Source: Psychrobacter glacincola (GTDB lineage Bacteria > Pseudomonadota > Gammaproteobacteria > Pseudomonadales > Moraxellaceae). Taken from it: a stretch of 64,000 nucleotides of DNA. A program made the translations under genes and the position numbers. The notes below the pieces were generated by a model, which saw only the letters and a program-made list of their open reading frames with translations, was not told where the DNA came from and ran no database searches. The stretch covers positions 53,525-117,524 of the forward strand of contig NZ_CAJGZK010000009.1 in the NCBI RefSeq assembly GCF_904846215.1. The letters run 5' to 3'. How positions within the stretch are numbered: the stretch's first letter is position 1; every line of letters begins with the position of its first letter. Positions 9,338-17,762 of this stretch are shown in pieces.

Positions 9338-9826
9338 TTACACCATACTGCGGCTAAATACTTCTCGTAGCTCAAAGCTGGTATGGACTTGTGCCACGCC
9401 TTCGATACGATTTAAGCGATGTAATAAAAACTCCTCATAGTGGGCCATGTCGCGTACGCGTACTTTAATCAGGTAATCTTCTGTGCGCCCAGTGACGATA
9501 CTGCAGCTGATGACTTCATCAAAACTTTTAACTTTACGCTCAAACTGCTCAAAACGGTCAGCTGTGTGACGGTCCATACTGATGGCAATAAAGACTGCCA
9601 AGGGATAGCCAAGTTTTTGGGCATCGGTTTGGGTATGGTAGCCTGTGATAATACCGCTATCTTCTAAGCGCTTAATACGGCGCGCGCAAGGGGTTGCCGA
9701 GAGATTCACGCGCTCAGCCAGCTCAGTAATGCTCATACGTGCATCGGTCTGCAATAAGCGCAATAAGCATTTATCAGTGTCATCAATATCTGTAGCTATT
9801 GGATGATTAGAATGGGTATTTTGCAT
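9338..9826 (-). CDS. Lrp/AsnC-family transcriptional regulator
   Basis: 162-residue regulator with an N-terminal helix-turn-helix (about residues 18-65: DKCLLRLLQTDARMSITELAERVNLSATP, broken here by domain) and a C-terminal RAM (ligand-binding) domain. SATPCARRIKRLEDSGII is the recognition helix region. Members sense amino acids and usually control nearby catabolic or biosynthetic genes. It is divergent from leuA with a 217-bp spacer, so leucine or another branched-chain amino acid is a plausible effector; this is inference from position only. Confidence 0.88.
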   Translation of the reverse strand: MQNTHSNHPIATDIDDTDKCLLRLLQTDARMSITELAERVNLSATPCARRIKRLEDSGIITGYHTQTDAQKLGYPLAVFIAISMDRHTADRFEQFERKVKSFDEVISCSIVTGRTEDYLIKVRVRDMAHYEEFLLHRLNRIEGVAQVHTSFELREVFSRSMV

Positions 9827-9921
9827 AATAAGTATTTTTATTAGTGGATTAAATCAATTATAACGGTTATTTTGTGGTATTTCACTAATATAATGCAAAT
9901 ATACTTGTCATAAAGCCGATA

Positions 9922-9949
9922 TTCACCTTATGAACTTTGTTATTATAAT
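9922..9949 (+). promoter_or_regulatory. Candidate leuA promoter
   Basis: A perfect TATAAT at 9944-9949 with a weak TTCACC at 9922-9927, 16-bp spacing, about 95 bp before the leuA start. The gap between the divergent Lrp gene and leuA is AT-rich and should also hold the Lrp gene promoter and any Lrp sites. I did not find a clear leader peptide with runs of leucine codons. Confidence 0.4.
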
Positions 9950-10043
9950 GGCATACGTTCATATTATCTCGTATGATAAAGCAAGATTTTGGCATTGATT
10001 GCCTCACTAAAAATACCAACCTAATGCCATCTAAGGATTGATT

Positions 10044-11837
10044 ATGTCTGACCAAGCAACACGCCCTGTAGCATCTGCTGCAAAGAGCCTACCCAAAAAA
10101 GCCGCTTTCGATTTTCGTAAATATCGTCCTTTTGCATTTGCGCCGCTGTTGCCAGATCGCACATGGCCGAGCAAAACGCTTGAGAAATCACCGATATGGG
10201 CCAGTGTGGATCTGCGTGATGGCAATCAGGCATTGATTGATCCGATGACTATCGAGCAAAAAATGCGTTTTTTTGAAACCTTGGTAGAGGTGGGTTTTAA
10301 AGAAATTGAAATAGGTTTTCCCTCAGCGGCGCAAGTAGAGTTTGATTTTGCCCGTAAATTGATCGAGGAAAATCATGTGCCAGATGACGTGACTTTGCAA
10401 GTGTTGGTGCAGGCTCGTGAGCATTTGATTGCTCGTACTTTTGAATCCTTAAAAGGCGCAAAGCGTGCCATTGTTCACGTTTATAACTCAACGTGCCGCA
10501 TTCAGCGCGAAAAAGTATACGGCAAAGATAAAGATGAGATTAAAGAGATTGCCATTACTGGTGCTAAATTATTGGTGGAATATGCCGCAAAATACCCTGA
10601 GACAGAGTGGGTATTCCAGTATTCACCAGAGAGCTTTAGCCAAACTGAGACTGAATATGCGGTTGAAGTCTGTGATGCCGTTTGTGATGTTTGGCAGCCA
10701 GAAAACGGTCAAGAGGTTATCTTGAACTTACCAGCGACGGTTGAGGCATCAACGCCTAATGTATTCGCTGATCAAGTCGAGTATTTTTGTCGCAACCTTG
10801 CCAAGCGTGAGCATGTGACTATTAGTTTGCATACGCATAATGACCGTGGCTGCGCGGTAGCTGCCGCTGAGCTTGGTGTACTTGCGGGCGCTGATCGTAT
10901 TGAAGGCACCTTACTTGGTAATGGTGAGCGTACCGGTAATATGGATATCATGGTCATGGCGATGAACTTATTTAGCCAAGGAATCGATCCAGAGCTTGAT
11001 TTTAGTAATATGAGTGAGATTGTGCAGGTGGTCAGCGAATGTAACAACTTGCCAGTTCACCCACGCCATCCTTATATTGGTGAGCTAGTATTTACAGCCT
11101 TTAGCGGCTCGCACCAAGACGCGATCAAAAAATGCCTCGATTATAATGAAAAACATATCGAGGAAACAGAAAACGTTTGGGATGTGGCTTATTTACCGAT
11201 TGATCCGGCGCATATCGGTCGCAGTTATCAAGATGTGGTACGTATCAATAGTCAATCTGGCAAAGGTGGTGTGGCTTATATCTTACAGCGCAATTATGGC
11301 TTTAACTTGCCGCGTTGGATGCAGATTGACTTTAGTGGTGTGGTACAAAAACAAGCTGAAACGGCTGCTCGTGAATTGCAAAATGATGAGATTTTGCAGA
11401 CCTTTGAAGACACTTATCTACAGCAAGGCAGTTTTGAGCTGTTAGACTATACGGTCAATAATAAAGGCGGCAAAGTCTACTTTAATGGTCAAGTGCAGAT
11501 GAATGGCGATACCATTAATATTGATGGTACTGGTAACGGTCCATTGTCTTCGTTTATCGATGGATTGGCGCAGCATACAGGCAAATCAATCCATGTCATT
11601 AACTACGCTGAGCATGCAATCAATCCGCAGCATAGCGATGTTAATAGTGATGGCAACGGTATCGACGACGGCACTAATACTGATAATAAAACCAATGCCA
11701 ATGCGGCGGCTTACATCCAGTTAAATGTAGATGGTGAAGTATATTCAGGTATCGGCACTTGTAGCAGCACCGTATCAGCCATGCTAAAGGGCGCATTATC
11801 AGCCTTTGCTCAAGCGGTGAATACCGCCGCGGCTTAA
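10044..11837 (+). CDS. leuA: 2-isopropylmalate synthase
   Basis: About 597 residues; condenses acetyl-CoA with 2-oxoisovalerate, the first committed step of leucine synthesis. The TIM-barrel domain begins WASVDLRDGNQALIDPM (metal-binding Asp), with SLHTHNDRGCAVAA (the HxH metal site) and GTLLGNGERTGN. The C-terminal half carries the LeuA dimer and feedback domain, ending AYIQLNVDGEVYSGIGTCSS. It belongs to the long LeuA type. Between about residues 531 and 556 is an Asp/Asn/Thr-rich insertion (DVNSDGNGIDDGTNTDNKTN) in the regulatory domain, not usual for the family. The ATG at 10044 has AAGGA six bases upstream; an upstream TTG is less likely. Confidence 0.95.
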   Translation: MSDQATRPVASAAKSLPKKAAFDFRKYRPFAFAPLLPDRTWPSKTLEKSPIWASVDLRDGNQALIDPMTIEQKMRFFETLVEVGFKEIEIGFPSAAQVEFDFARKLIEENHVPDDVTLQVLVQAREHLIARTFESLKGAKRAIVHVYNSTCRIQREKVYGKDKDEIKEIAITGAKLLVEYAAKYPETEWVFQYSPESFSQTETEYAVEVCDAVCDVWQPENGQEVILNLPATVEASTPNVFADQVEYFCRNLAKREHVTISLHTHNDRGCAVAAAELGVLAGADRIEGTLLGNGERTGNMDIMVMAMNLFSQGIDPELDFSNMSEIVQVVSECNNLPVHPRHPYIGELVFTAFSGSHQDAIKKCLDYNEKHIEETENVWDVAYLPIDPAHIGRSYQDVVRINSQSGKGGVAYILQRNYGFNLPRWMQIDFSGVVQKQAETAARELQNDEILQTFEDTYLQQGSFELLDYTVNNKGGKVYFNGQVQMNGDTINIDGTGNGPLSSFIDGLAQHTGKSIHVINYAEHAINPQHSDVNSDGNGIDDGTNTDNKTNANAAAYIQLNVDGEVYSGIGTCSSTVSAMLKGALSAFAQAVNTAAA

Positions 11838-11850
11838 TATCCAAGCACTA

Positions 11851-11884
11851 TACATATTCAAATGCTTAAGCATTTGAATATGTA
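11851..11884. repeat. 34-bp perfect palindrome after leuA
   Basis: Both halves of TACATATTCAAATGCTT are present head to head with no spacer, 14 bp after the leuA stop codon. It could end leuA transcription but lacks a T-run. It abuts hairpin repeat copy B with only 4 bp between. The rest of the gap up to 12255 holds no recognisable gene. Confidence 0.8.
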
Positions 11885-11888
11885 GACA

Positions 11889-12026
11889 TATAGTCAATGA
11901 AAAGTAATATCGACACATTAGGTACTGCTGGTATCAATTTTTCTTGCTTGCTGTGCCTACGCAGACAGAGGCTGCAAAAAATTTGTACCCACAGTACCGT
12001 AGCGTTTTTAGGATATTTTGACTATA
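11889..12026. repeat. TAGTCA hairpin repeat, full copy (copy B), MITE-like
   Basis: 138 bp starting TATAGTCA and ending TGACTATA. Inside, GGTACTGCTGGTA...AATTTTTC on the left pairs imperfectly with GCAAAAAATTTGTACCCACAGTACC on the right, so the whole element folds as one long stem with a loop near TTGCTTGCTGTGCCTACGCA. The outer bases TA on each side look like a duplicated TA target, giving an element TAGTCA...TGACTA. It has no coding capacity. This is the layout of a non-autonomous element mobilised by a TA-targeting (IS630/Tc1-like) transposase; no such transposase lies in the window. Confidence 0.75.
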
Positions 12027-12255
12027 TAAGATTACTGTTCTATAAAGATAACGTCATGACTCATTGCGATAAGCAAGTTAGAGCCATGGCGTTATTTTTT
12101 TCATGTTTAACATCAAGATGGGAATTTTATTGAAGTGTTTATTACAGAGGGATTAAATCCTGATAGCATAATGTTACTTGTGTTTTTAGTGACTAAGACT
12201 TACGCTAATGTACATAGCATTTATTATTATAATAGTATAAATAACAAGGTCAACT

Positions 12256-12870
12256 ATGGAACCTCTCTCATTTGCTTCATTTTCATTAGCAGCTATTTTG
12301 GCATCATTGCCAGCAAATGGCGAAGCAGTTAGTAAGCCGACCATTACCACACACATTAGTCCTGCGATTGCTGGACAGTGGGAGATTGATTTAAATAGTA
12401 GTATCAGGATGACCAAAGAAGCTGAAGCTCGTCAAGCGGCGTTAAAAGATAAGAGTCAGCTTAAAAGCAACGAACCCAAGATCGACGCCGGTGCAGGGCT
12501 ACTCACACAAAACGAAAAACGCCTCATTAATATTCAACCAGATACCAGTAAAAAACTCACTGCATCATCAAAAAAATCCGCTCAGTGTCGTGAGCTTTAC
12601 AATTTTGCTGCTGATAATGAGATGTGGTCGGTCAGTGGTAAAGAGTGGACTTATGGACGCTATTTGATCACGCACCGTGAAGAGGGTTTACCTATCATTG
12701 CTATCAAAACCGTTTACGATAACAATGAGGTGGATTGCTCAGGCAGCCAGATAGATCAGAGCAATGAGGCGTTGATTGCGTTTTTAAATCATGATGGCAA
12801 TCAAATGCAGTGGTGTGCTGATCCTGATGGGACAGAGTGCTTTATGAATTTTAATAGAATTCTGCCATAG
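12256..12870 (+). CDS. Hypothetical exported protein
   Basis: 204 residues, no family recognised. A hydrophobic N-terminus (LSFASFSLAAILASLPANGEA) resembles a Sec signal peptide without the usual basic start, with possible cleavage near residue 23. The mature part has a charged, low-complexity segment (about 50-115) and a C-terminal domain with four or five cysteines (CREL, VDCSG, QWCAD, TECFM) that could form disulfides in the periplasm. AAGG lies six bases before the ATG. It is followed by a strong terminator and stands alone between leuA and the convergent accC. Confidence 0.7.
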   Translation: MEPLSFASFSLAAILASLPANGEAVSKPTITTHISPAIAGQWEIDLNSSIRMTKEAEARQAALKDKSQLKSNEPKIDAGAGLLTQNEKRLINIQPDTSKKLTASSKKSAQCRELYNFAADNEMWSVSGKEWTYGRYLITHREEGLPIIAIKTVYDNNEVDCSGSQIDQSNEALIAFLNHDGNQMQWCADPDGTECFMNFNRILP

Positions 12871-12913
12871 CAATGGTTTTCGGTGACTTTGCTTTAGCTT
12901 TCATTACAATCCT

Positions 12914-12969
12914 CATTAAAAAACCGCTATCTGCACTAGTTATAATGTGCAGATAGCGGTTTTTTAATG
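12914..12969. terminator. Strong bidirectional terminator
   Basis: A perfect inverted repeat with 23-bp arms (CATTAAAAAACCGCTATCTGCAC) around a 10-base loop, with A6 before and T6 after the GC-rich stem on either strand. It separates the rightward hypothetical gene from leftward accC and should terminate both. Confidence 0.92.
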
Positions 12970-13017
12970 AGGCAGACTCTTGATGATAAAGATATTTGAT
13001 ACCAATATTTAGTCAGT

Positions 13018-14379
13018 TTACAAGCTCGATTTTTCTTTATTAGCCGTTAACAGCTCTCTTTCGAGATAATGAATATTTTGTGCTTCATGGACAAAATTAT
13101 CATCTGATAAAATCACGTCACGATGCATCGGGATATTGGTTTTGATACCTTCGATAACCAATTCATCAAGTGCATGTAGCGTTTTAGAGATCGCTTGCTG
13201 ACGCGTTTGACCATGACAGATAAGCTTACCAATCAAGGAATCATAGTAGCTTGGAATCTCATAGCCAGGATAAAGGTGTGAGTCAAAGCGAACACCCGCT
13301 CCACTAGGTGAATACAGCTGAGTGACCGTACCAGGTGACGGCATAAACGTCACTGGATCTTCAGCATTGATACGACATTCGATCGCATGACCTTGAATTT
13401 CAATCTCGCTTTGGCGATAAGATAAACCATAACCTGCTGCGATTTTTAATTGCTCAACGACCACATCAATGCCTGTAATCATCTCAGTAATAGTATGCTC
13501 AACTTGCACACGAGTGTTCATCTCAATAAAGAAATATTCATTATTTTCAAATAAAAACTCAAAAGTACCGGCGCCGCGGTATTTGACCAGCTTACATGCA
13601 TTCACGCACGCATCTAAGATAGGCTGACGGACATCGTCAGGAATATCAGGGGCAGGGGCTTCTTCTAGAACTTTTTGATGACGGCGCTGTAACGAGCAAT
13701 CTCTGTCATATAGATGAATGGCATTGCCATTACCGTCGCCGAGCACCTGTATTTCTACATGTCGCGGGTTCTGGAGATAACGTTCCATATAAACCGTGTC
13801 ATCACCAAACCATAGCTCAGCTTCTTGCTTAGCCGCTTGTACTTGACCGATAATTTCTTCAAAGCGCTCAACCACACGCATACCACGACCACCGCCACCC
13901 GATGCCGCTTTAATCAACAAGGGAAAGCCAATATTGCGCGCTTGCTCTTCAGCATTGTGTAGCGTCACCGCCCCCACTGAGCCAGGTACTGTCGGTACAC
14001 CCGCTTTTTTCATGGCATTGATGGCAGAAACCTTATTGCCCATCAGACGAATATGATCTGCAGTAGGACCTACAAAGGTTAATCCAGCTTCTTCAATACG
14101 TTCAGCAAATTCAGCATTTTCAGCCAAAAAACCATAACCGGGGTGGATGGCATCAGCGCCAGTGATTTCAGCAGCGGTCAAAATAGTATTGATATTAAGA
14201 TAGCTTTGATTGGCATTGGGCTTGCCGATACAGATGGCTTCATCAACAAAGCGTAAGTGCATCAAATTGGCATCAGCTGTAGAGTAAACACCGACGGTTT
14301 CAATACCAAGGGCTTTGCAAGCGCGAACAACACGTAGGGCAATCTCACCTCTATTGGCGATGAGCAGTTTTTTTATCAT
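13018..14379 (-). CDS. accC: Acetyl-CoA carboxylase, biotin carboxylase subunit
   Basis: 453 residues; ATP-dependent carboxylation of the biotin carried by AccB, first half-reaction of malonyl-CoA formation for fatty acid synthesis. Clear motifs: [15 protein letters not shown] at the start, the ATP-grasp glycine loop [17 protein letters not shown] (about residues 155-171), [35 protein letters not shown] (metal and catalytic region; positions about 281-306). Length is normal. It follows accB on the same strand, but with a 224-bp gap rather than the tight spacing usual for accBC. Confidence 0.97.
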   Translation of the reverse strand: MIKKLLIANRGEIALRVVRACKALGIETVGVYSTADANLMHLRFVDEAICIGKPNANQSYLNINTILTAAEITGADAIHPGYGFLAENAEFAERIEEAGLTFVGPTADHIRLMGNKVSAINAMKKAGVPTVPGSVGAVTLHNAEEQARNIGFPLLIKAASGGGGRGMRVVERFEEIIGQVQAAKQEAELWFGDDTVYMERYLQNPRHVEIQVLGDGNGNAIHLYDRDCSLQRRHQKVLEEAPAPDIPDDVRQPILDACVNACKLVKYRGAGTFEFLFENNEYFFIEMNTRVQVEHTITEMITGIDVVVEQLKIAAGYGLSYRQSEIEIQGHAIECRINAEDPVTFMPSPGTVTQLYSPSGAGVRFDSHLYPGYEIPSYYDSLIGKLICHGQTRQQAISKTLHALDELVIEGIKTNIPMHRDVILSDDNFVHEAQNIHYLERELLTANKEKSSL

Positions 14380-14430
14380 GGGGTCATCCTTGTTGAAGGG
14401 CGTTTTTTGATGAAGTTGCTACATTTGGCA

Positions 14431-14476
14431 ATATCAAACTTTATTATCAAGCCTAATAATCATCCAACTTTGATAT
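14431..14476 (-). other. Stem-loop in the accB-accC gap
   Basis: ATATCAAACTT and AACTTTGATAT form a 10-of-11 stem, with an inner ATTAT/ATAAT pairing. It lies in the 224-bp region between accB and accC. It has no T-run, so it is not an obvious terminator. It could be an RNA-processing or partial-attenuation site in the accBC transcript; function is inference. Confidence 0.35.
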
Positions 14477-14603
14477 CTTTAAGCGCTAATATTAATAAAT
14501 TAAGCTAGAGCTACTTTAAATAGCCTAAGTATTAGCATAAAATAATATCATCTAATAGATAGCATGCTCTCCATCATAACGAAGTAAAGGTTGGCAAATC
14601 TGG

Positions 14604-15032
14604 TTACGCTTTGTAGCGTACGATAGGCTGACCAAACTGTACCACTTCAGAATTAGTGACCAATATCTCGTCAATGACACCGCTTTGCGTCGCTTCAAGA
14701 GGGTTCATGATTTTCATCGCTTCGATAATGCCAAGCGTATCACCAGCCTGTACTTTTTGTCCAACCTTCACAAATGGTGGATCGTTAGGGCTAGGGGCTG
14801 AGTAATAAACGCCAACCATAGGAGACGTCTCAACAATACCCGTTTGCATCGCAGGCTGTGCTTCGGCAGCAACAGGTGCAGCGCCAGCAGCAGGGGCTGC
14901 CATCATGGTTGGAACAGGGGCATCATAGTGACGAGTCAAACTGATATGCTCGTCGTCTGAGCTGATTTCTAAATTAACCAGTTCGCTTTCTTCCATGAGC
15001 GCAATAAGGGTGCGTATTTTTTCAATATCCAT
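14604..15032 (-). CDS. accB: Acetyl-CoA carboxylase biotin carboxyl carrier protein
   Basis: About 142 residues. N-terminal MDIEKIRTLIALMEES and the ISLTRH segment are typical of AccB, followed by an Ala/Pro linker (about 45-70) and the C-terminal biotinyl domain. The biotin attachment site is the lysine in EAMKIMNPLEA. The protein carries the carboxybiotin between AccC and the AccAD transferase. The frame opens at an upstream TTG (15056), but the ATG at 15032 fits the family start. The 220-bp region upstream (15057-15279) should hold the accBC promoter. Confidence 0.95.
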   Translation of the reverse strand: MDIEKIRTLIALMEESELVNLEISSDDEHISLTRHYDAPVPTMMAAPAAGAAPVAAEAQPAMQTGIVETSPMVGVYYSAPSPNDPPFVKVGQKVQAGDTLGIIEAMKIMNPLEATQSGVIDEILVTNSEVVQFGQPIVRYKA

Positions 15033-15279
15033 AATTGTATTTTTGCCTTGTAACAAATTCGAGAAAATAGTGTAACTAAATATTGTACAGATAATTGCTA
15101 ATGATACCTATATTCACGGCAATGAGCAATCGATGTACAGTTGTTAACTGAGTTTTTTTACATATTATGACGTAAGCACTCGTTTGAGTAAGAAATGCTC
15201 AAGGATTTATCATAGTCTATGTGACCTGTGAGCGCCAGTGATGATTATTGGCAACACGCTTTAGATAAACCTGAGGCTC

Positions 15280-16647
15280 TTAACCCCACCTTGCTAGCAA
15301 TCGCTTTTGTTGATAGCGCAGGCGTATAGTCAGTAAGATGGACGATAAAAACAGCCCGGTTATCAAAGCCATCCAAAAACCTTGTGCGCCAAGGTCAGTA
15401 AAGCGCACCAGATAAATACCAAGCGGCAGCGCCACTATCCAATAGCAAAATAGGGTTACCCACATGGGTATCGTGGTGTCTTGCATACCGCGTAATATCC
15501 CTGCGACATTGACTTGCCAGCCATCAAACAACTGATAAGCAAGCGCAAAGATGAGCAAATGCATGGCTTGAGCTCGTACCACAGGATTGTCAGTGAATGC
15601 CGCTGCCAGTTGTGGTCTAAATAGCCAAACCCCAATCATACAAGCCATTGCAATAAGTACCGTCCATATAAGACCAGTTGCTTGCACTTGACGTAGTGCC
15701 ATCAGGTTTTTTTCACCAAAGCGATTGGACACCATAATAGTCAGCGCCATCGCGACTGAGATAGGAATCATAAACAGCTGTGAGGTCACTGATAGGGCGA
15801 CTTGGTGCGATGCGGTTGCCAGCTCACCGAGTGGACTGATGACCAGTGCACCTAAACTAAATAAACTGGCTTCAAAAAAGATAGAAACGCCGATAGGAAT
15901 ACCAAGCTTTAGCAGTTTTTTTATCTGTGCCCGATTTGGGCTGGCAAAGGCATAAAAAAAGCGTGTACTGGCAAATTGATGACGTTTAGTAAGGCTGGTA
16001 TAAACTGCTAATAATAAGACATTAATCCACAAAACGATGGCAGTTGCCACACCGCAACCTGCGCCGCCCATCTCAGGCATACCAAACAAGCCGTGGATAA
16101 AAATATAGTTAAGTGGGATATCTGCAAGCAGCCCTATGATGCTAATAACGGTCACCGGCTCAGGTCGACCAAGCGCTTCACAGTAACTACGTAGCACCGC
16201 ATAAACGGCAATCGCAGGAAAACCAAATGACACACCATGCAAATACTGCGTCGCTATCGGTTGGATATTTTCAGGCACACCCATCAAAGCAAGTACATTG
16301 GGTGCCAGATTGACAATGATAAAACCAAGGATGCCAATGACGCCAGCTGTCCATAACGACTGCTGGGTGATATGCGGTACTTTATCAAGTTGGTTTTGAC
16401 CGATGGCTTCACCAATCAGAGGCGTGGTCGCAATCAAAATACCTGTCGCTAATAAAAACAACGGTAGCCAAATACCAGAACCGACAGCGACGGCAGCCAA
16501 ATCAAGCGCCGAAACTTGACCTGCCATAATGGCATCGACAACACCAAGCGCTGCTTGACAAAATTGGGTGATTAAAATGGGAAGGGCGAGTATACCTAAG
16601 CGTAAGCTGTAGCTTTTGAAATCTACAAAAGACAATGGGAAAAACAT
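15280..16647 (-). CDS. MATE-family efflux transporter (NorM-like)
   Basis: About 455 residues with twelve hydrophobic segments. Typical MATE features: LRLGILALPILITQFCQAALGVVDAIMAGQ in the first helix pair (about 13-42), AVAVGSGIWLPLFL, and the pseudo-repeat in the second half (LKLGIPIGVSIFFEASLFSL). Such pumps export cationic drugs or metabolites using a Na+ or H+ gradient. The frame is open 15 codons further upstream, but MFFPLSFVDF at 16647 is the likely start, with an A/G-rich GAAGAAAAG site before it. Substrate cannot be read from the sequence. Confidence 0.88.
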   Translation of the reverse strand: MFFPLSFVDFKSYSLRLGILALPILITQFCQAALGVVDAIMAGQVSALDLAAVAVGSGIWLPLFLLATGILIATTPLIGEAIGQNQLDKVPHITQQSLWTAGVIGILGFIIVNLAPNVLALMGVPENIQPIATQYLHGVSFGFPAIAVYAVLRSYCEALGRPEPVTVISIIGLLADIPLNYIFIHGLFGMPEMGGAGCGVATAIVLWINVLLLAVYTSLTKRHQFASTRFFYAFASPNRAQIKKLLKLGIPIGVSIFFEASLFSLGALVISPLGELATASHQVALSVTSQLFMIPISVAMALTIMVSNRFGEKNLMALRQVQATGLIWTVLIAMACMIGVWLFRPQLAAAFTDNPVVRAQAMHLLIFALAYQLFDGWQVNVAGILRGMQDTTIPMWVTLFCYWIVALPLGIYLVRFTDLGAQGFWMALITGLFLSSILLTIRLRYQQKRLLARWG

Positions 16648-17028
16648 AATGAGCAACTTTTCTTCTTTGCGATAATTATTATTGATAAGCAAATATTATT
16701 GATGAGCAAATACTGCCATCAATAAATCCATAGCGAGACAGTAAAATAGGAGGTGTGTGACGATAATACTCCGATAAATAATATGAGCAAGACCGATCTT
16801 AATAAGAATAGGCAGGCAGAGTATAAAAGTAAAATCGATGACACTAAAATAAAAATAACCCGTCAATTCAAGGGATGAAATGACAGGTCATAAGTTAATA
16901 GAATGGTAAAGAAGCTAAGCTATGATGTCAATGTTTTAGAAAGATTTGATAAAGACCACATTTATAGGTGTACTAAGCCTTTAATGGTAGAATTGAATAT
17001 CAATTTTGCTACTGATAAACCAATATAT
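16648..17028. other. Gene-free spacer with a weak inverted repeat
   Basis: Between the MATE start and the end of the EVE gene on the same strand. The only structure seen is an imperfect 13-bp inverted repeat at 16858-16888 (ACCCGTCAATTCA versus TGAAATGACAGGT) with a 5-base loop and no T-run. It may end the EVE transcript; the MATE promoter should lie at the left part. Confidence 0.4.
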
Positions 17029-17526
17029 TTATTCAATAGACCCGTGCTCACCTGATATTAGATTAAGTGCCTCTGTCATATCCATGATTGCATACCAGTG
17101 TTTGGGCTCAAGCGGAATGATGGTTAATTGCTCACAGCCTTTTCTGAGTAATAAAGAGTCTTCAAGCGCGGGCAGGAATTTAAGCTCTGACAGTGGTAAG
17201 ATATCACCAAAAGCTTGATTAAAGGTCACATCCACCATATACCAACGTGGATTTTCTGCCGTGGCTTTTGGGTCGTAATGCCGATGTTCAGGATGAAATT
17301 GGGTGGTATCAGGATAGCCAGCTTTAGTAATGGTCACGATACCGGCAATACCAGAGGGCTTAGCACTAGAGTGGTAAAAAAATGCCTTATCACCTGCTTG
17401 CATATCATCGCGCATAAAGTTGCGGGCGCGGTAGTTACGTACGCCATCCCACATCTCTGTTCCTGCACATTCTAAATCATTGATACTAAAACAGCTTGGA
17501 TTGGACTTTATGAGCCAATATGCCAT
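17029..17526 (-). CDS. EVE-domain protein
   Basis: 165-residue single-domain protein of the EVE/PUA-like fold. MAYWLIKSNPSCFSINDL and the motif WDGVRNYRARNFM (about residues 26-38), then DKAFFYHSS and GIAGIVTITKAGYPD, are typical of the bacterial and ThyN1-like EVE family. These proteins are thought to bind modified nucleobases in DNA or RNA; a specific ligand is not known for this one. Length fits. It stands alone, with no adjacent restriction or defence gene, so a housekeeping role is more likely than an anti-phage one. Confidence 0.88.
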   Translation of the reverse strand: MAYWLIKSNPSCFSINDLECAGTEMWDGVRNYRARNFMRDDMQAGDKAFFYHSSAKPSGIAGIVTITKAGYPDTTQFHPEHRHYDPKATAENPRWYMVDVTFNQAFGDILPLSELKFLPALEDSLLLRKGCEQLTIIPLEPKHWYAIMDMTEALNLISGEHGSIE

Positions 17527-17762
17527 TGTCTTTATCCTTTTTATAATAGTTGGTTATTTATAGGAATTTTATATAATAATGGTGATTGTCAGTGTCAGTT
17601 ACTTTGCCTATAACTAAGAATATTTAACATGAGCCTTTGTCATCGGTTTTGTTATTGATAGATTTTTCTTGAAGTTAGGCTTTTTTTTACCGCATTTAGC
17701 CGTTATCCTAGCGGTATTTTCTGCTATTGATGGCAGTTACCTATTTATAGATAAGTCCGCTT

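Noticed and set aside
12135..12332. 65-codon frame overlapping the start of the hypothetical exported protein
   Set aside because: It overlaps the better supported gene at 12256 in another frame, has no good ribosome site and is AT-driven.
17029..17526. EVE-domain protein as part of a defence island
   Set aside because: No restriction, methylation, helicase or toxin genes are nearby; its neighbours are a MATE pump and hemW.
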